From positions 460,108-524,107 of the forward strand of contig NZ_WHNQ01000001.1 of assembly GCF_009362785.1 (NCBI RefSeq): a DNA stretch of 64,000 nt. Direction: 5' to 3'. The first letter of the stretch is position 1, and every line of letters begins with the position of its first letter. Both the position numbers and the translations under genes were made by a program. The notes below the pieces were generated by a model. It saw only the letters and a program-made list of their open reading frames with translations. It was not told where the DNA came from and searched no databases. Origin of the DNA: Paraburkholderia atlantica (lineage in GTDB: Bacteria; Pseudomonadota; Gammaproteobacteria; Burkholderiales; Burkholderiaceae). Shown here piece by piece: positions 27,046 to 37,273 of the stretch.

Positions 27046-27960
27046 ATGCAAGTGACCAGCCAGTTCAAGACCGTCGCGCTCGTCGGGCGCAGCAATACGC
27101 CAGGCATCGGCGAGCCGCTGACCGCGCTCGCCGCGTGCCTCGCCAAGCTCGGCCTCGAAGTCGTGTTCGAAGCCGACACCGCCGCCGAAATCGGCGTAAC
27201 CGACTACCCGGCGCTGCGTCCCGCTGAGATCGGCGCGCGCGCCGACGTTGCCGTGGTGCTCGGCGGCGACGGCACGATGCTCGGCATCGGTCGCCAGCTC
27301 GCGCCATATCGCACACCCTTGATCGGCATCAACCACGGGCGGCTCGGCTTCATCACCGACATCCCGATCTCCGACATGCTCGAGACCGTGCCGCAAATGC
27401 TGTCCGGCACCTTCGAGCGCGAGGAGCGCGTGCTGCTCGAAGCGCGCATCGTGCGCGACGGCACGCCGATCTACCATGCGCTCGCGTTCAACGACGTGGT
27501 GGTCAACCGTAGCGGTTTTTCGGGCATGGCGGAGCTGCGCGTGTCGGTCGACGGCCGCTTCATGTACAACCAGCGCTCGGACGGCCTGATCGTCGCGACG
27601 CCGACCGGCTCGACCGCGTACGCGCTGTCGTCGCAGGGGCCGATCCTGCATCCGCAATTGCAGGGCTTCGTGCTCGTGCCGATCGCGCCACACGCGCTGT
27701 CGAACCGGCCGATCGTGCTGCCGGACGACTCGAAGGTCAGCATCCAGATCGTTTCCGGGCGCGAAGTGAACGTCAATTTCGACATGCAGTCGTTCACGTC
27801 GCTGGAGCTCGGCGACACGATCGAGGTGCGCCGTTCGCGTCACACGGTGCCAATGCTGCATCCGGTCGGCTACAGCTATTACGCGACGCTGCGCAAGAAG
27901 CTGCACTGGCACGAGTATCCGTCGCACGAAGAAGACCAGAGGCCGCAAGCGGCGCCTTGA
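27046..27960 (+). CDS. nadK: NAD kinase
   Basis: NadK phosphorylates NAD to NADP. The 304-residue protein has the catalytic [11 protein letters not shown] motif at residues 73-83, [11 protein letters not shown], and the glycine-rich [23 protein letters not shown] signature of the second domain. ATG 27046 gives a product of normal length (E. coli 292 aa); earlier in-frame codons read through the hrcA-nadK promoter region. It is followed by recN after 54 bp. Confidence 0.97.
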   Translation: MQVTSQFKTVALVGRSNTPGIGEPLTALAACLAKLGLEVVFEADTAAEIGVTDYPALRPAEIGARADVAVVLGGDGTMLGIGRQLAPYRTPLIGINHGRLGFITDIPISDMLETVPQMLSGTFEREERVLLEARIVRDGTPIYHALAFNDVVVNRSGFSGMAELRVSVDGRFMYNQRSDGLIVATPTGSTAYALSSQGPILHPQLQGFVLVPIAPHALSNRPIVLPDDSKVSIQIVSGREVNVNFDMQSFTSLELGDTIEVRRSRHTVPMLHPVGYSYYATLRKKLHWHEYPSHEEDQRPQAAP

Positions 27961-28014
27961 AGCGCACACGCCGCCGCGGCCGCCACCCGAATCCCACGCT
28001 ACCCGACGACCTCC

Positions 28015-29682
28015 ATGCTTCGCCACCTCTCGATACGCGACTTCGTCATCGTCGCCGCGCTCGACCTCGAATTCGACAGCGGCTTTACCGTTTTCTCGGG
28101 CGAAACCGGCGCCGGCAAATCGATCCTGATCGACGCGCTCGCGCTGGCACTAGGTGCGCGCGCCGAGGCGAGCGTCGTGCGCACCGGCGAGAGCCGCGCC
28201 GACATCACCGCGGAGTTCGAAACCCACGCGCAGGTCGATCAATGGCTCGACGAGCAGGCGCTCGGCGCGGCCGACGACGGCCAGCACGGCGGCACCGTGA
28301 TGCTGCGGCGGGTGGTCGACGCGAACGGCCGCTCGCGCGCGTTCATCAACGGCACGGCGGCCACGCTCGCGCAGTTGCGCGAGGTCGGCGAAATGCTCGT
28401 CGATATTCACGGCCAGCACGCGCACCAGCTGCTGATGCGCCCGGACGCGCAGCGCGAGCTGTTCGACACGCACGCGGGCCTGTCCGACCTGGCCGCCGCG
28501 GTCACGCGCGCGTGGCGCACGTGGCGCGACAAGGCCCAGGCGGTCGAGCATGCGCAAACGCGCGATCGCGAGCTGCAACTCGAACGCGAGCGACTCGCGT
28601 GGCAACTCACCGAGCTCGACAAGCTCGCGCCGCAGCCGGGCGAATGGGAAGAGGTCAACACCGAGCATCGGCGGCTATCGCATTCCGCGAATCTGATCGA
28701 CGGCGTGCAGGGTGCGCTCGGTGCACTGTCCGAATCGGACGACGCGATGATCACGCATCTCGGCTCGATCGTGTCGAAGGTGCGCGACCTCGCTGAGATC
28801 GACCCGGCGCTGAACGACGTGCTCGCCGCGCTCGAACCCGCCGAAATCCAGTTGCAGGAAGCCGCGTATTCGCTGAGCCACTATGCGCAGAAGCTCGAGC
28901 TCGATCCGGAGCGGCTCGCTCAGGTCGAAAAGCGCCTCGACGCGCTGCACTCGGCCGCGCGCAAATTCCGCCTGCAGCCCGAGACGCTGCCGGAAGAACA
29001 CGAAGCGCGCCGCAAGCAATTGGCCGCGCTCGACGCCGCCGCGGACCTCGACGGCCTGCGCGCCGCCGAGGCGCAAGCGAAGGAAGTGTTCATCGGCGAG
29101 GCGAAGAAGCTGTCGAAGGCACGCGCGAAAGCAGGCAAGGCGCTCGGCGAGGCGGTCACGACCGGTATGCAGGAACTGTCGATGAAAGGCGGCAGCTTCG
29201 AAGTCGCGCTGGTGCCGTTGCCCGAAGGCGGCGCGCATGGGCTCGAGCAGATCGAGTTTCGCGTCGCCGGTCATGCCGGCGTGCCGCTGCGGCCGCTCGC
29301 GAAGGTCGCGTCGGGCGGCGAACTCGCGCGGATCAGTCTGGCGCTCGCAGTGATCGCGAGCGCAGCCAGCCCGACACCGACGCTGATCTTCGACGAAGTG
29401 GATACCGGCATCGGCGGCGGCGTGGCTGAAGTGGTCGGGCGGCTATTGCATCAACTCGGCGAAGCGCGCCAGGTGTTGTGCGTGACCCATCTGCCGCAGG
29501 TCGCGGCGCGCGGCGATCATCATTTCCAGGTCGCAAAGATGAGCAACGGCACCGGCGGCACGCTCAGCAGCGTGACCTCGCTCGACAAGGCGAGCCGCAT
29601 CGAGGAAGTCGCGCGCATGCTCGGCGGCCTCGAAATCACCGCGACCACGCGCAAGCACGCGAAGGAAATGCTGGCCGCCTGA
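28015..29682 (+). CDS. recN: DNA repair protein RecN
   Basis: RecN is an SMC-like ATPase acting in double-strand break repair. The 555-residue protein begins MLRHLSIRDFVIV with Walker A GETGAGKS at residues 29-36. A central coiled-coil arm follows (about 160-370). The C-terminal half has SGGELARISLALAVI and the Walker B segment PTLIFDEVDTGIGG. Length is typical (about 550). I saw no LexA-like CTGT-N8-ACAG box in the 54 bp before it, so regulation would come through the nadK transcript. Confidence 0.97.
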   Translation: MLRHLSIRDFVIVAALDLEFDSGFTVFSGETGAGKSILIDALALALGARAEASVVRTGESRADITAEFETHAQVDQWLDEQALGAADDGQHGGTVMLRRVVDANGRSRAFINGTAATLAQLREVGEMLVDIHGQHAHQLLMRPDAQRELFDTHAGLSDLAAAVTRAWRTWRDKAQAVEHAQTRDRELQLERERLAWQLTELDKLAPQPGEWEEVNTEHRRLSHSANLIDGVQGALGALSESDDAMITHLGSIVSKVRDLAEIDPALNDVLAALEPAEIQLQEAAYSLSHYAQKLELDPERLAQVEKRLDALHSAARKFRLQPETLPEEHEARRKQLAALDAAADLDGLRAAEAQAKEVFIGEAKKLSKARAKAGKALGEAVTTGMQELSMKGGSFEVALVPLPEGGAHGLEQIEFRVAGHAGVPLRPLAKVASGGELARISLALAVIASAASPTPTLIFDEVDTGIGGGVAEVVGRLLHQLGEARQVLCVTHLPQVAARGDHHFQVAKMSNGTGGTLSSVTSLDKASRIEEVARMLGGLEITATTRKHAKEMLAA

Positions 29683-29794
29683 GCTTGCGCCGTGCGCAGG
29701 TCACCGCACACGGCCTGAGTCGGGTTGGCCGGGACGTCACACCGATCCCGGCCGCGCATGACGCGCTAGCGCTACGCGAAGTGCGCAAGCGCCC

Positions 29795-32590
29795 TCACCC
29801 AAACACTCTCTTCCACAACGCCAGCACCGCCTCGCGCTCGGCCGCGACCAGCGCCGGATCGACCCGCGCCTTCTCCATCCCATCGAGCCGCAGCGTGTGC
29901 TGCAGCTTGCGATAGCGCCGATAGGCGGCACCGACCGTCTCCGCTTCCGCCTCGCTCATCAGCCCGAAACGCGACACTTCACGCAGCAGCGCGATATTGC
30001 CGGTATTGCGGATCAGCTCGGGATCGCGCGCCGCATGCAGCAGCACCCAGTACTGCACGGTGAACTCGATATCGACCATGCCGCCGCGGTCGTGCTTCAG
30101 GTCGAACAGCGCCGGCGTCTGGTTCGGGTGACCCGCCTCGACGCGCGCTCGCATCTCGACGATTTCCTTCGCGAGCGGCGGCGCTTCGCGCGGCGTCGTC
30201 AGCACCTGTTCGCGGATCGCCTCGAATTTCGCGCCGATCTCCGGATCGCCCGCGCAGTAGCGTGCCCGTGTCAGCGCCTGATGCTCCCACACCCACGCGG
30301 TGTTCGCCGCGTCGCCCTCGCGCAGCTGGTAGCGGCGGAACGCGTCGAGATCGGTGACGAGCAGGCCCGACTCGCCGTTGGGCCGCAGCCGCAGATCGAT
30401 GTCGAACAAGGTGCCGGCGCCGGTCGCGGTGGTCAGCCATGTGATCAGGCGCCGCGTGAAGGTGGCATAGACGTCGGCCGCGGCATCGTCGGGGTCGTCG
30501 TACAGGAAGATCAGGTCGAGGTCCGACGCATAGCCGAGCTCCTTGCCGCCGAGCTTGCCGTAGGCGATCACCGCGAAACGCGGCACGTCGCGGTGACGTT
30601 TGGCCAACTGATTCCACACGGCTTCGATCGTCACGTCGAGCACCGCGTCGGCGAGCTCGGACAGCCGGTCGCTGACGTGCTCGACGGACAGCTTGCCGGC
30701 AAGATCGATCAGCAGAATGCGGAACACCTCGGCGTGATGCGCGTGGCGCAGCAGATCCATCTGCTGCTCGACGCCGTCGGCGGCGGCGAGCCGCAAACGC
30801 AACGTGCGCTTGAATTCGGGCCAGTCGAACGGGCTGTTGATCGCCTCGCCGTCGAGCAGTTCGTCGAGCAGCTGCGGATGGCGAATCAGATAGCCGGCGG
30901 CCCAGCGCGAGCCGCCCAGCACCGACAGCACCTGGTGCAGCGCCTGCGGATACTCGGTCAAGAGCGCCAGATAGGCGCCGCGCCGGCTCACCGCTTCGAG
31001 CAGATCGAACAGGCGCGCGACCGTGTCGCCGCGCCGCCCGGCCGGCTCCAGCGTGCGCGCGGCTTCGAGCGCGCGCTGCGCGACGATGTCGAAACGCTGC
31101 CGGCTGCGCTCGTTCAGCCCCGTGTAGCGCGACGAGCGCCACACCGCCTGCAGTCGCGCGAGCAACTCGCCGGGCTCCGCCACACCGAGTTCGACGAGGC
31201 GCGCGCGCAGCGCGTCGTCGGCGCTATCGTCGGCGAGCGCGCTGCTCCACACCCACGCGGCCGCGCCGTCCTCGGGCGCGCCGCAGCCGTCGCGGCCGCC
31301 CACCTTGTCGGAGAAAATCTGGTCGAACTGCTGTTCGACGAACTCGCGATGCGCGTCGAGCTTCGTCATCAATTCCGGATAGTCGTCGCAGCCCATCGCG
31401 CGCGCGAGCGCCGCGCGGTCTTCTGCATCGACGGGCATCGCGTGAGTCTGCGCGTCGTTGCGATATTGCAAACGATGTTCGAGCTCGCGCAGAAAGCGAT
31501 ACGCCTGCGACAGCTTCACGCACACCGAGGTGTCCATCAACCCATGCGTGGCCGCGTGGCGCAGCACCGCGAGCGTCGGCCGCACGCGAAAGCCGGCGTC
31601 CTGGCCGCCGCGGATCAGCTGGAACACCTGCGCGCTGAATTCGATTTCACGGATGCCGCCGCGGCCGAGCTTGATGTCGTCGGCCTTGTCGGGGCGCATC
31701 GACGCACGGCGCTGCGCCTCCTGGCGGATCTGCAGATGCAGCGCGCGGATCGCGCTGATCACGCCGAAATCCAGATAGCGTCGATAGACGAACGGCGTGA
31801 CGATCGCGTCGAGCTGCTTCTGCAGCCGCTGCGCCGAGGCGCTCACTCCTTCGGATACGAGCCGGCCCTTGATCCACGCGTAACGCTCCCACTCGCGGCC
31901 CTGCACGTAGAAATACTCTTCCAGCATGCCGAGGCTGCACACCAGCGGGCCCGAATCGCCGTTCGGCCGCAGACGCATATCGACACGAAACACGTAGCCG
32001 TCGGCGGTGACCTCCGCGAGCGCGCCGATCAGCCGCTTGCCGAGCCGCGTGAAGAACTCCTGGGTCGCGAGCGGCGAGCGCTGGCCGCCAGTGGTCTCGC
32101 CGTCGTCCTCGTAGACGAAGATCAGGTCGATATCCGACGACACGTTCAGCTCGCGCCCGCCGAGCTTGCCCATGCCGACCACGCCCAGCGTGAGCCGCTC
32201 GCCCTGCTGGTCGCGCGGCTCGCCATACAGCGCTTCGAGCTCGGCGCTCAGCACCGTCAGCGCTCGCTGGATCGTCGCTTCCGCGAGATCGGTCATCGCG
32301 CCGGTGACTTCGGCGATATCGGCCTCGCCGGCGAGGTCGCGCTCCATCACCGCGCAGAATACTTCAGTGCGCAACTGGCGCAGCGCGCGCTTCAGCGCAT
32401 CTTCGTTGACCGGCGCACCGGCGGGGCCCGCCGCCTCGGCGCACAGTGCGTCGAGGCGCGCGTCGATGCGCTCGCGCGTCAGCGGTTCGTCGGCCAGCGC
32501 GCCGACATGCGCGACCAGTTGCGGGCGGGCCGCGGCGGCGCGCGCGGCATAGTGCGAATAGCTGGAACTCAGGAGGGTGGCGTCAGTCAT
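29795..32590 (-). CDS. glnE: Bifunctional glutamine synthetase adenylyltransferase/adenylyl-removing enzyme
   Basis: GlnE adds or removes AMP on glutamine synthetase in response to PII and glutamine. The 931-residue protein has two homologous nucleotidyltransferase domains. The first has GMGKLGGRELNVSSDIDLIFVYED at about residues 140-165 (deadenylylase half). The second has YGKLGGKELGYASDLDLIFLYDD at about 675-700 (adenylylase half), separated by helical PII-responsive regions. The start at 32590 is chosen because the upstream in-frame extension is arginine-rich and unlike the family. recN converges on it across 112 bp. Confidence 0.96.
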   Translation of the reverse strand: MTDATLLSSSYSHYAARAAAARPQLVAHVGALADEPLTRERIDARLDALCAEAAGPAGAPVNEDALKRALRQLRTEVFCAVMERDLAGEADIAEVTGAMTDLAEATIQRALTVLSAELEALYGEPRDQQGERLTLGVVGMGKLGGRELNVSSDIDLIFVYEDDGETTGGQRSPLATQEFFTRLGKRLIGALAEVTADGYVFRVDMRLRPNGDSGPLVCSLGMLEEYFYVQGREWERYAWIKGRLVSEGVSASAQRLQKQLDAIVTPFVYRRYLDFGVISAIRALHLQIRQEAQRRASMRPDKADDIKLGRGGIREIEFSAQVFQLIRGGQDAGFRVRPTLAVLRHAATHGLMDTSVCVKLSQAYRFLRELEHRLQYRNDAQTHAMPVDAEDRAALARAMGCDDYPELMTKLDAHREFVEQQFDQIFSDKVGGRDGCGAPEDGAAAWVWSSALADDSADDALRARLVELGVAEPGELLARLQAVWRSSRYTGLNERSRQRFDIVAQRALEAARTLEPAGRRGDTVARLFDLLEAVSRRGAYLALLTEYPQALHQVLSVLGGSRWAAGYLIRHPQLLDELLDGEAINSPFDWPEFKRTLRLRLAAADGVEQQMDLLRHAHHAEVFRILLIDLAGKLSVEHVSDRLSELADAVLDVTIEAVWNQLAKRHRDVPRFAVIAYGKLGGKELGYASDLDLIFLYDDPDDAAADVYATFTRRLITWLTTATGAGTLFDIDLRLRPNGESGLLVTDLDAFRRYQLREGDAANTAWVWEHQALTRARYCAGDPEIGAKFEAIREQVLTTPREAPPLAKEIVEMRARVEAGHPNQTPALFDLKHDRGGMVDIEFTVQYWVLLHAARDPELIRNTGNIALLREVSRFGLMSEAEAETVGAAYRRYRKLQHTLRLDGMEKARVDPALVAAEREAVLALWKRVFG

Positions 32591-32855
32591 CAAAAATCTG
32601 GCTCGCTCGTTGCTTGATCGAATTTGTCCGGCGGTATTCTGACGGTGTCCGGGTGCCGTTCCGGGGTCGCTGTCGTGTCGTTCTATCGTGCGATCGGCAC
32701 GTGGCGGCAAGCATGCCGAACCCCGTGCCGAACGGCCTCGCGAATCCCCGTCACGGGCTTTCGGACAGGGGTTGCAGGAAGTCCGCCCGACGCTTTCCCG
32801 TGTGTTACATTTCGTCGTTAACACGCAAAACTACCATACGCCCAGCCGCCGCAGC

Positions 32856-35800
32856 ATGTCCGAGCGAAACGAATCCGCCGACCCGCAAGCCCCATCGCAG
32901 GTCCGGCATGGGAGCGGAAGCGACCACATCGTGCTGCGTCGGACGTTGCGCGTGCTCGCCACGCTCGCACTCGTCGTCTACTTCATCGCGGGCGGAGTGT
33001 TTCTGGGCTTGCGCTACGTCGTGCTGCCGCGCATCGACACGTTCCGGCCGCGCATCGAAGCCGCGGTCTCCGACAAGCTGCGCACCCAATTCACGATCGG
33101 CCGGCTCGCGCCGCATTGGAGCGGCTTCCAGCCAGGGCTCGACGTCACCAACCTCGTCATTCGCGATCACGACGGCCAACCCGCGCTGACGATTCCGCAC
33201 GCCACCGCGACGGTATCCTGGCGCTCGCTGTGGGAGTTTCATCCGGCGCTGTCGAGCCTGATCGTCGATCAGCCGGACGTGCTGGTGTCGCGCAGCGACG
33301 ACGGCGTGCTATCGGTCGCGGGCGTGCCGGTGCCGACGCGCCACAGCGGCAACGACGCGCTGTCCACCTGGTTGTTGCGTCAGCAGGCGATCGTCGTGCG
33401 CGGCGGCGTGCTGCGCTGGCGCGACGCGACGCGCCACGAACCCGAACTGGCGCTGCGCGACATCCGCATCGCGATCCTCAACGACGGCCACGACCACCGC
33501 ATGGCGCTGCAGGCGCCGCCCGACGGCCAGGTGCTGAAGGGCCCGCTCGACTTCCGCACGCACTTTCGCCACGCGCCGCTGTCCGCGATCGGCAAGCCGA
33601 TCAACTGGACCGGCCAAGTGTATATGTCGACCGGCCCGGTCGATCTGCCGACGCTCGCGCGCTACGTCGAATTCCCGATCGAGACGTTCGCCGGCCGCAT
33701 CGACAATGCAATCTGGATCGACTTCAGCGAAGGCCGCATGAATCAGGCGACCGGCCAATTGAGCGGCAACGACGTCGCGATGCGGGTGCGTCCGACCCAG
33801 CCGAAGCTGCTGGTGCCGATCGCGCACTTTCTGTGGCGCGTCGAGTCAGACGCAGGCGAGTACCGGCTGCAGTTGTCGGACCTGCGTGCCGAGCTCGGCC
33901 AGCCGCCGCTCGAAGACGGCACGCCGCTCACGCGTATCCTGCGCTTCCGGACCCTCGACAGCCGCTATCGCACCGCGTCTCAACAGCACGGGCAGCTTCT
34001 GAGCATCAGCGGCGATCGCGTCGATCTCGGCATCCTCGCCGAATTCAGTCGCGCGCTGCCGTTGCCGCGACAATTTCTCAATGAACTCGTGCGCATCAAT
34101 CCGCGCGGACTTGTCGCGAACTACGTGATCGAGGTCGAGCGCGGCAAGCCGGAATCCGGAGAAGTCGGCAGCGACCATCGGCCGACGGGTGCCGAGCCGA
34201 TCGAGCGTTATCGCTTCAAGGGAGATCTGCAGGGCATCAGCTTCGCCGCCCAGGAGCCGGGGCCGGGCCTGACGCCGCGCGGCCACCCGCGCGCCGGCGT
34301 TCCCGGCATCGAGAACCTGTGGGGCACCGTCGACGCCAACGAAAAAGGCGGCCACGCGAACCTCGATACGTCCAACGTGGCGCTCACGCTGCCGGGCGTG
34401 TTCGACGATCCGCGTTTGACGCTCGCGCGTCTGCGCGGCCGCGCCGAGTGGACGATGGGCACGAAGGCACCGGGCGACACGCGTCCCGCGTTCGCGGTCA
34501 AGCTCAACGATTTCAGCGTATCGAATCCCGACGTCGACGCGAGTGCCACCGCGAGCTACAGCAATCCCGGCCACGGCCGCGGCTCGCTCGACCTGAAAGC
34601 CGACTTCCAGCGCGCGCAGGTGACGCGCATCGCCCGCTATCTGCCGACCGCGGTCAGCGAAAGGCTGCGCATTTACCTGGGCCATGGCTTGCAGGCCGGG
34701 GTGTCGCGTGGCGGCACGATCGAAGTGCACGGCGACCTGACCAAGTTCCCCTACGCGCGCGACCCCGACGCCGGCATCTTCCACATCGTCGCGCCGTTCA
34801 CCGGCGGCAAGTTCGATCCGACGCCATTCCCGCCGCGCAACATGCGCAATGGCACGCCGAACGTTTGGCCGCCGCTCGACGGCATCGACGGCGTGTTCGA
34901 ACTGAAGCAGAACGTGCTGCGCTTCGACATCGACCGCGGCCGTTACAAGCGCGTCGCACTGACCGGCGTGAACGGCCGCATCGACGACCTCGGCACCAAA
35001 GGCTCGAACCTCACCATCCAGGGCAACGGCCGCGGTCCGCTCGCCGACATGCTCGACTACGTGAACCGCAGTTCGCTCGGCATCATGGCGCGGCATCAGA
35101 CCGAAAAGATTCGCGCGGACGGGCCCGCGTCGCTGGCGCTGAAGCTGACGATTCCGCGGACCCCGAAGCCGCATGTCGGCGTCGAAGGCGCGCTCGGCTT
35201 CCTGAACAATCGCCTGAGCGTGAGCAATGCGCCGCCGCTGTCGCGGTTGAACGGCCGGGTGCGCTTCACCGAACGCACCGCCGAGGTCGAGCGGCTCTCC
35301 GGACAGTTCCTCGGCGGCGACGTGCACGCCAACGGCGGCTTGCGGCAAGACGGCACGTACGCGCTCGCGCTCAACGGCCACATCGCCGTCGATGCCGCGC
35401 GCGAGCTGCATCCGCCTGGCGCGGCCGCGCAGGTGCTCACGCATATGAGCGGCAGCGCGCCTTATGCGTTGCGCGTCGCCGGCGCGAGGGGCCGCCTGCC
35501 GCAGGTCAGCGCCAACTCGGATCTGAGCGGCCTCGCGCTCGATTTCCCAGCGCCGTTCAAGAAGCAGGCCGGCACTCCGATGCCGCTGCACTTCTCCGTC
35601 AATCCGTCGACGGTGCCGGGCGAGGCCGGCCTCGAACGCGCCGACCTGACGTTGGGGCCGGTCGCCGCCGCGTATCTGCTGCGGTACCGGCCGAATGCGC
35701 AGCCGCGTACGCCGCCGACCGTCGTGCGTGGCGCGATCGGCGTGAACCGGCCGGTCGAGCTGCCGTCAGAGGGCGTGGTCGCCGCGGTCGACATAAAGGA

Positions 35801-37124
35801 GTTCAATGCCGACGCCTGGCGCGCGCTCGCCGCGCAACTGCGCGCGGGCGCGGCCGGGGCGAATGGCGTGAACGGCGGCAATAGCGCCAGCAGCGCCAGC
35901 AGCGCCACCAACGCCACCAACGCGAATAGAGCAGCCACCCCCGCCGCCGCGCCGAATCCGATGCTCACGCAGTTCCTGCCGAACCGCTTCGCGCTGCACA
36001 TCGACACGCTGACGCTGCTCAAGCGCCACTGGGACAACGTGATCGTCGGCGCGTCGCATATGGACCGCACGTGGCAGGCGAACATCGCGTCGAACCAGGT
36101 GTCCGGCCATGTGTCGTGGCTGCCGGGCGCGACCCGCGAATCACCGGGCGAACTGCAGGCGCGCTTCGCGCGCGTCGTGATTCCGTCGGTCGAGGACAAG
36201 GACCTGCTCGGTCCAGCGATGTCGGCGCCCGCGCTGAACATGCCGTCGATCGATCTGGTCGTCAACGAGCTGATCGTGCACGATCGCAACGTCGGACGGC
36301 TCGAGGTCGACGCGCACAACTACGACGAGAACGGCGTGCCGGTCTGGCAGCTCGACAAGCTCGACGTGACGAACCCCACCGCGACGCTGACCGCGACCGC
36401 GAACTGGCGCACCTCGACCGAGCTGCCCATCTCGGCCGACGAAGCCACGCCGCGTCGCACCGTGTTCGATTTCAAGCTCGACATCAAGGACGCCGGCGCG
36501 ATGCTCGAGCGCTTCGGTCTGCCGAGGACGCTCAAGGGCGGCATCGGTTCGATCCAGGGCAAGGCCGTGTGGCAGGGCGGCCCGACCACGATCGACTATT
36601 CGACGCTGAACGGCAACCTCGCGCTCGATCTGCGCCACGGCCAGATCCTGAAGGTCGATCCGGGCGTCGCGACGCTGCTCGGCGTGCTGAGCCTGCAAAG
36701 CCTCGCGCGCATCGCCACGCTCAATTTCCGCGACGTGATCGGCGAGGGCCTGCCGTTCTCGAGCGTGACCGGTACCGCGCAGATTCATGACGGCATCGCC
36801 CGCACCGAAAACTTCAGGATGGTGACCGCGCCGGCCCGCGCCGAGATGGTGGGCTCGGTCGACATCGCGCAGAGAACCCAGGACCTGCACCTGCACGTGA
36901 TACCGACCGTCAGCGCCGGCTCCGCGGTGATCGCCGCGACGATCATCAATCCGCTGATCGGCCTCGGCGCGCTGATCGCCGATGTCGCGTTCTCGCAGGG
37001 GATACAGCATGTGTTCGCGCGAGACTACGCGATCACCGGTTCGTGGTCGAAACCGCAGGTTCAGCGGGTGACGGGCGAACGGGGTAAGATTGACGCTCCG
37101 GCTTCGACCGTGGAAGCGCACTGA
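32856..37124 (+). CDS. yhdP: YhdP-like AsmA superfamily protein (giant envelope protein)
   Basis: This 1422-residue protein has one N-terminal membrane helix (about residues 25-50, VLATLALVVYFIAGGVFLGLRYVVL), then a very long periplasmic body of repeating beta-strand groove units. It ends with the conserved AsmA-type C-terminal region (DLRHGQILKVDPGVATLLGVLSLQSL). YhdP-like proteins are bridge-like lipid carriers that move phospholipids toward the outer membrane. ATG 32856 gives a sensible short cytoplasmic N-terminus. A Ser/Ala/Thr/Asn low-complexity insertion coded by a 9-bp repeat lies at about residues 1007-1030. The nitrilase-family gene starts 149 bp after it. Confidence 0.9.
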   Translation: MSERNESADPQAPSQVRHGSGSDHIVLRRTLRVLATLALVVYFIAGGVFLGLRYVVLPRIDTFRPRIEAAVSDKLRTQFTIGRLAPHWSGFQPGLDVTNLVIRDHDGQPALTIPHATATVSWRSLWEFHPALSSLIVDQPDVLVSRSDDGVLSVAGVPVPTRHSGNDALSTWLLRQQAIVVRGGVLRWRDATRHEPELALRDIRIAILNDGHDHRMALQAPPDGQVLKGPLDFRTHFRHAPLSAIGKPINWTGQVYMSTGPVDLPTLARYVEFPIETFAGRIDNAIWIDFSEGRMNQATGQLSGNDVAMRVRPTQPKLLVPIAHFLWRVESDAGEYRLQLSDLRAELGQPPLEDGTPLTRILRFRTLDSRYRTASQQHGQLLSISGDRVDLGILAEFSRALPLPRQFLNELVRINPRGLVANYVIEVERGKPESGEVGSDHRPTGAEPIERYRFKGDLQGISFAAQEPGPGLTPRGHPRAGVPGIENLWGTVDANEKGGHANLDTSNVALTLPGVFDDPRLTLARLRGRAEWTMGTKAPGDTRPAFAVKLNDFSVSNPDVDASATASYSNPGHGRGSLDLKADFQRAQVTRIARYLPTAVSERLRIYLGHGLQAGVSRGGTIEVHGDLTKFPYARDPDAGIFHIVAPFTGGKFDPTPFPPRNMRNGTPNVWPPLDGIDGVFELKQNVLRFDIDRGRYKRVALTGVNGRIDDLGTKGSNLTIQGNGRGPLADMLDYVNRSSLGIMARHQTEKIRADGPASLALKLTIPRTPKPHVGVEGALGFLNNRLSVSNAPPLSRLNGRVRFTERTAEVERLSGQFLGGDVHANGGLRQDGTYALALNGHIAVDAARELHPPGAAAQVLTHMSGSAPYALRVAGARGRLPQVSANSDLSGLALDFPAPFKKQAGTPMPLHFSVNPSTVPGEAGLERADLTLGPVAAAYLLRYRPNAQPRTPPTVVRGAIGVNRPVELPSEGVVAAVDIKEFNADAWRALAAQLRAGAAGANGVNGGNSASSASSATNATNANRAATPAAAPNPMLTQFLPNRFALHIDTLTLLKRHWDNVIVGASHMDRTWQANIASNQVSGHVSWLPGATRESPGELQARFARVVIPSVEDKDLLGPAMSAPALNMPSIDLVVNELIVHDRNVGRLEVDAHNYDENGVPVWQLDKLDVTNPTATLTATANWRTSTELPISADEATPRRTVFDFKLDIKDAGAMLERFGLPRTLKGGIGSIQGKAVWQGGPTTIDYSTLNGNLALDLRHGQILKVDPGVATLLGVLSLQSLARIATLNFRDVIGEGLPFSSVTGTAQIHDGIARTENFRMVTAPARAEMVGSVDIAQRTQDLHLHVIPTVSAGSAVIAATIINPLIGLGALIADVAFSQGIQHVFARDYAITGSWSKPQVQRVTGERGKIDAPASTVEAH
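35878..35935 (+). repeat. Coding 9-bp microsatellite within the yhdP-like gene
   Basis: AGCGCCAGC and AACGCCACC type units are repeated in tandem, encoding a Ser-Ala-Ser-Ser / Thr-Asn-Ala run. Unit length is a multiple of three, so copy-number change would keep frame. Confidence 0.7.
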
Positions 37125-37273
37125 GCTTCGGTTTTCCCGGCGCCGCTGTCTCGTTCCACGCGGCCGCTCGTGCCGGTCTGCCGACTCGATGCGCGAACGG
37201 GACCGAGCCAGCCCAGAACCATGCGGCGCCCGCGCTTCATACCGCCGCCCGCCGGGAGTCTTTCGACACGCTC

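Noticed and set aside
29897..32617. 900-codon open frame opposite glnE
   Set aside because: It is a compositional shadow of glnE with no start context or domains.
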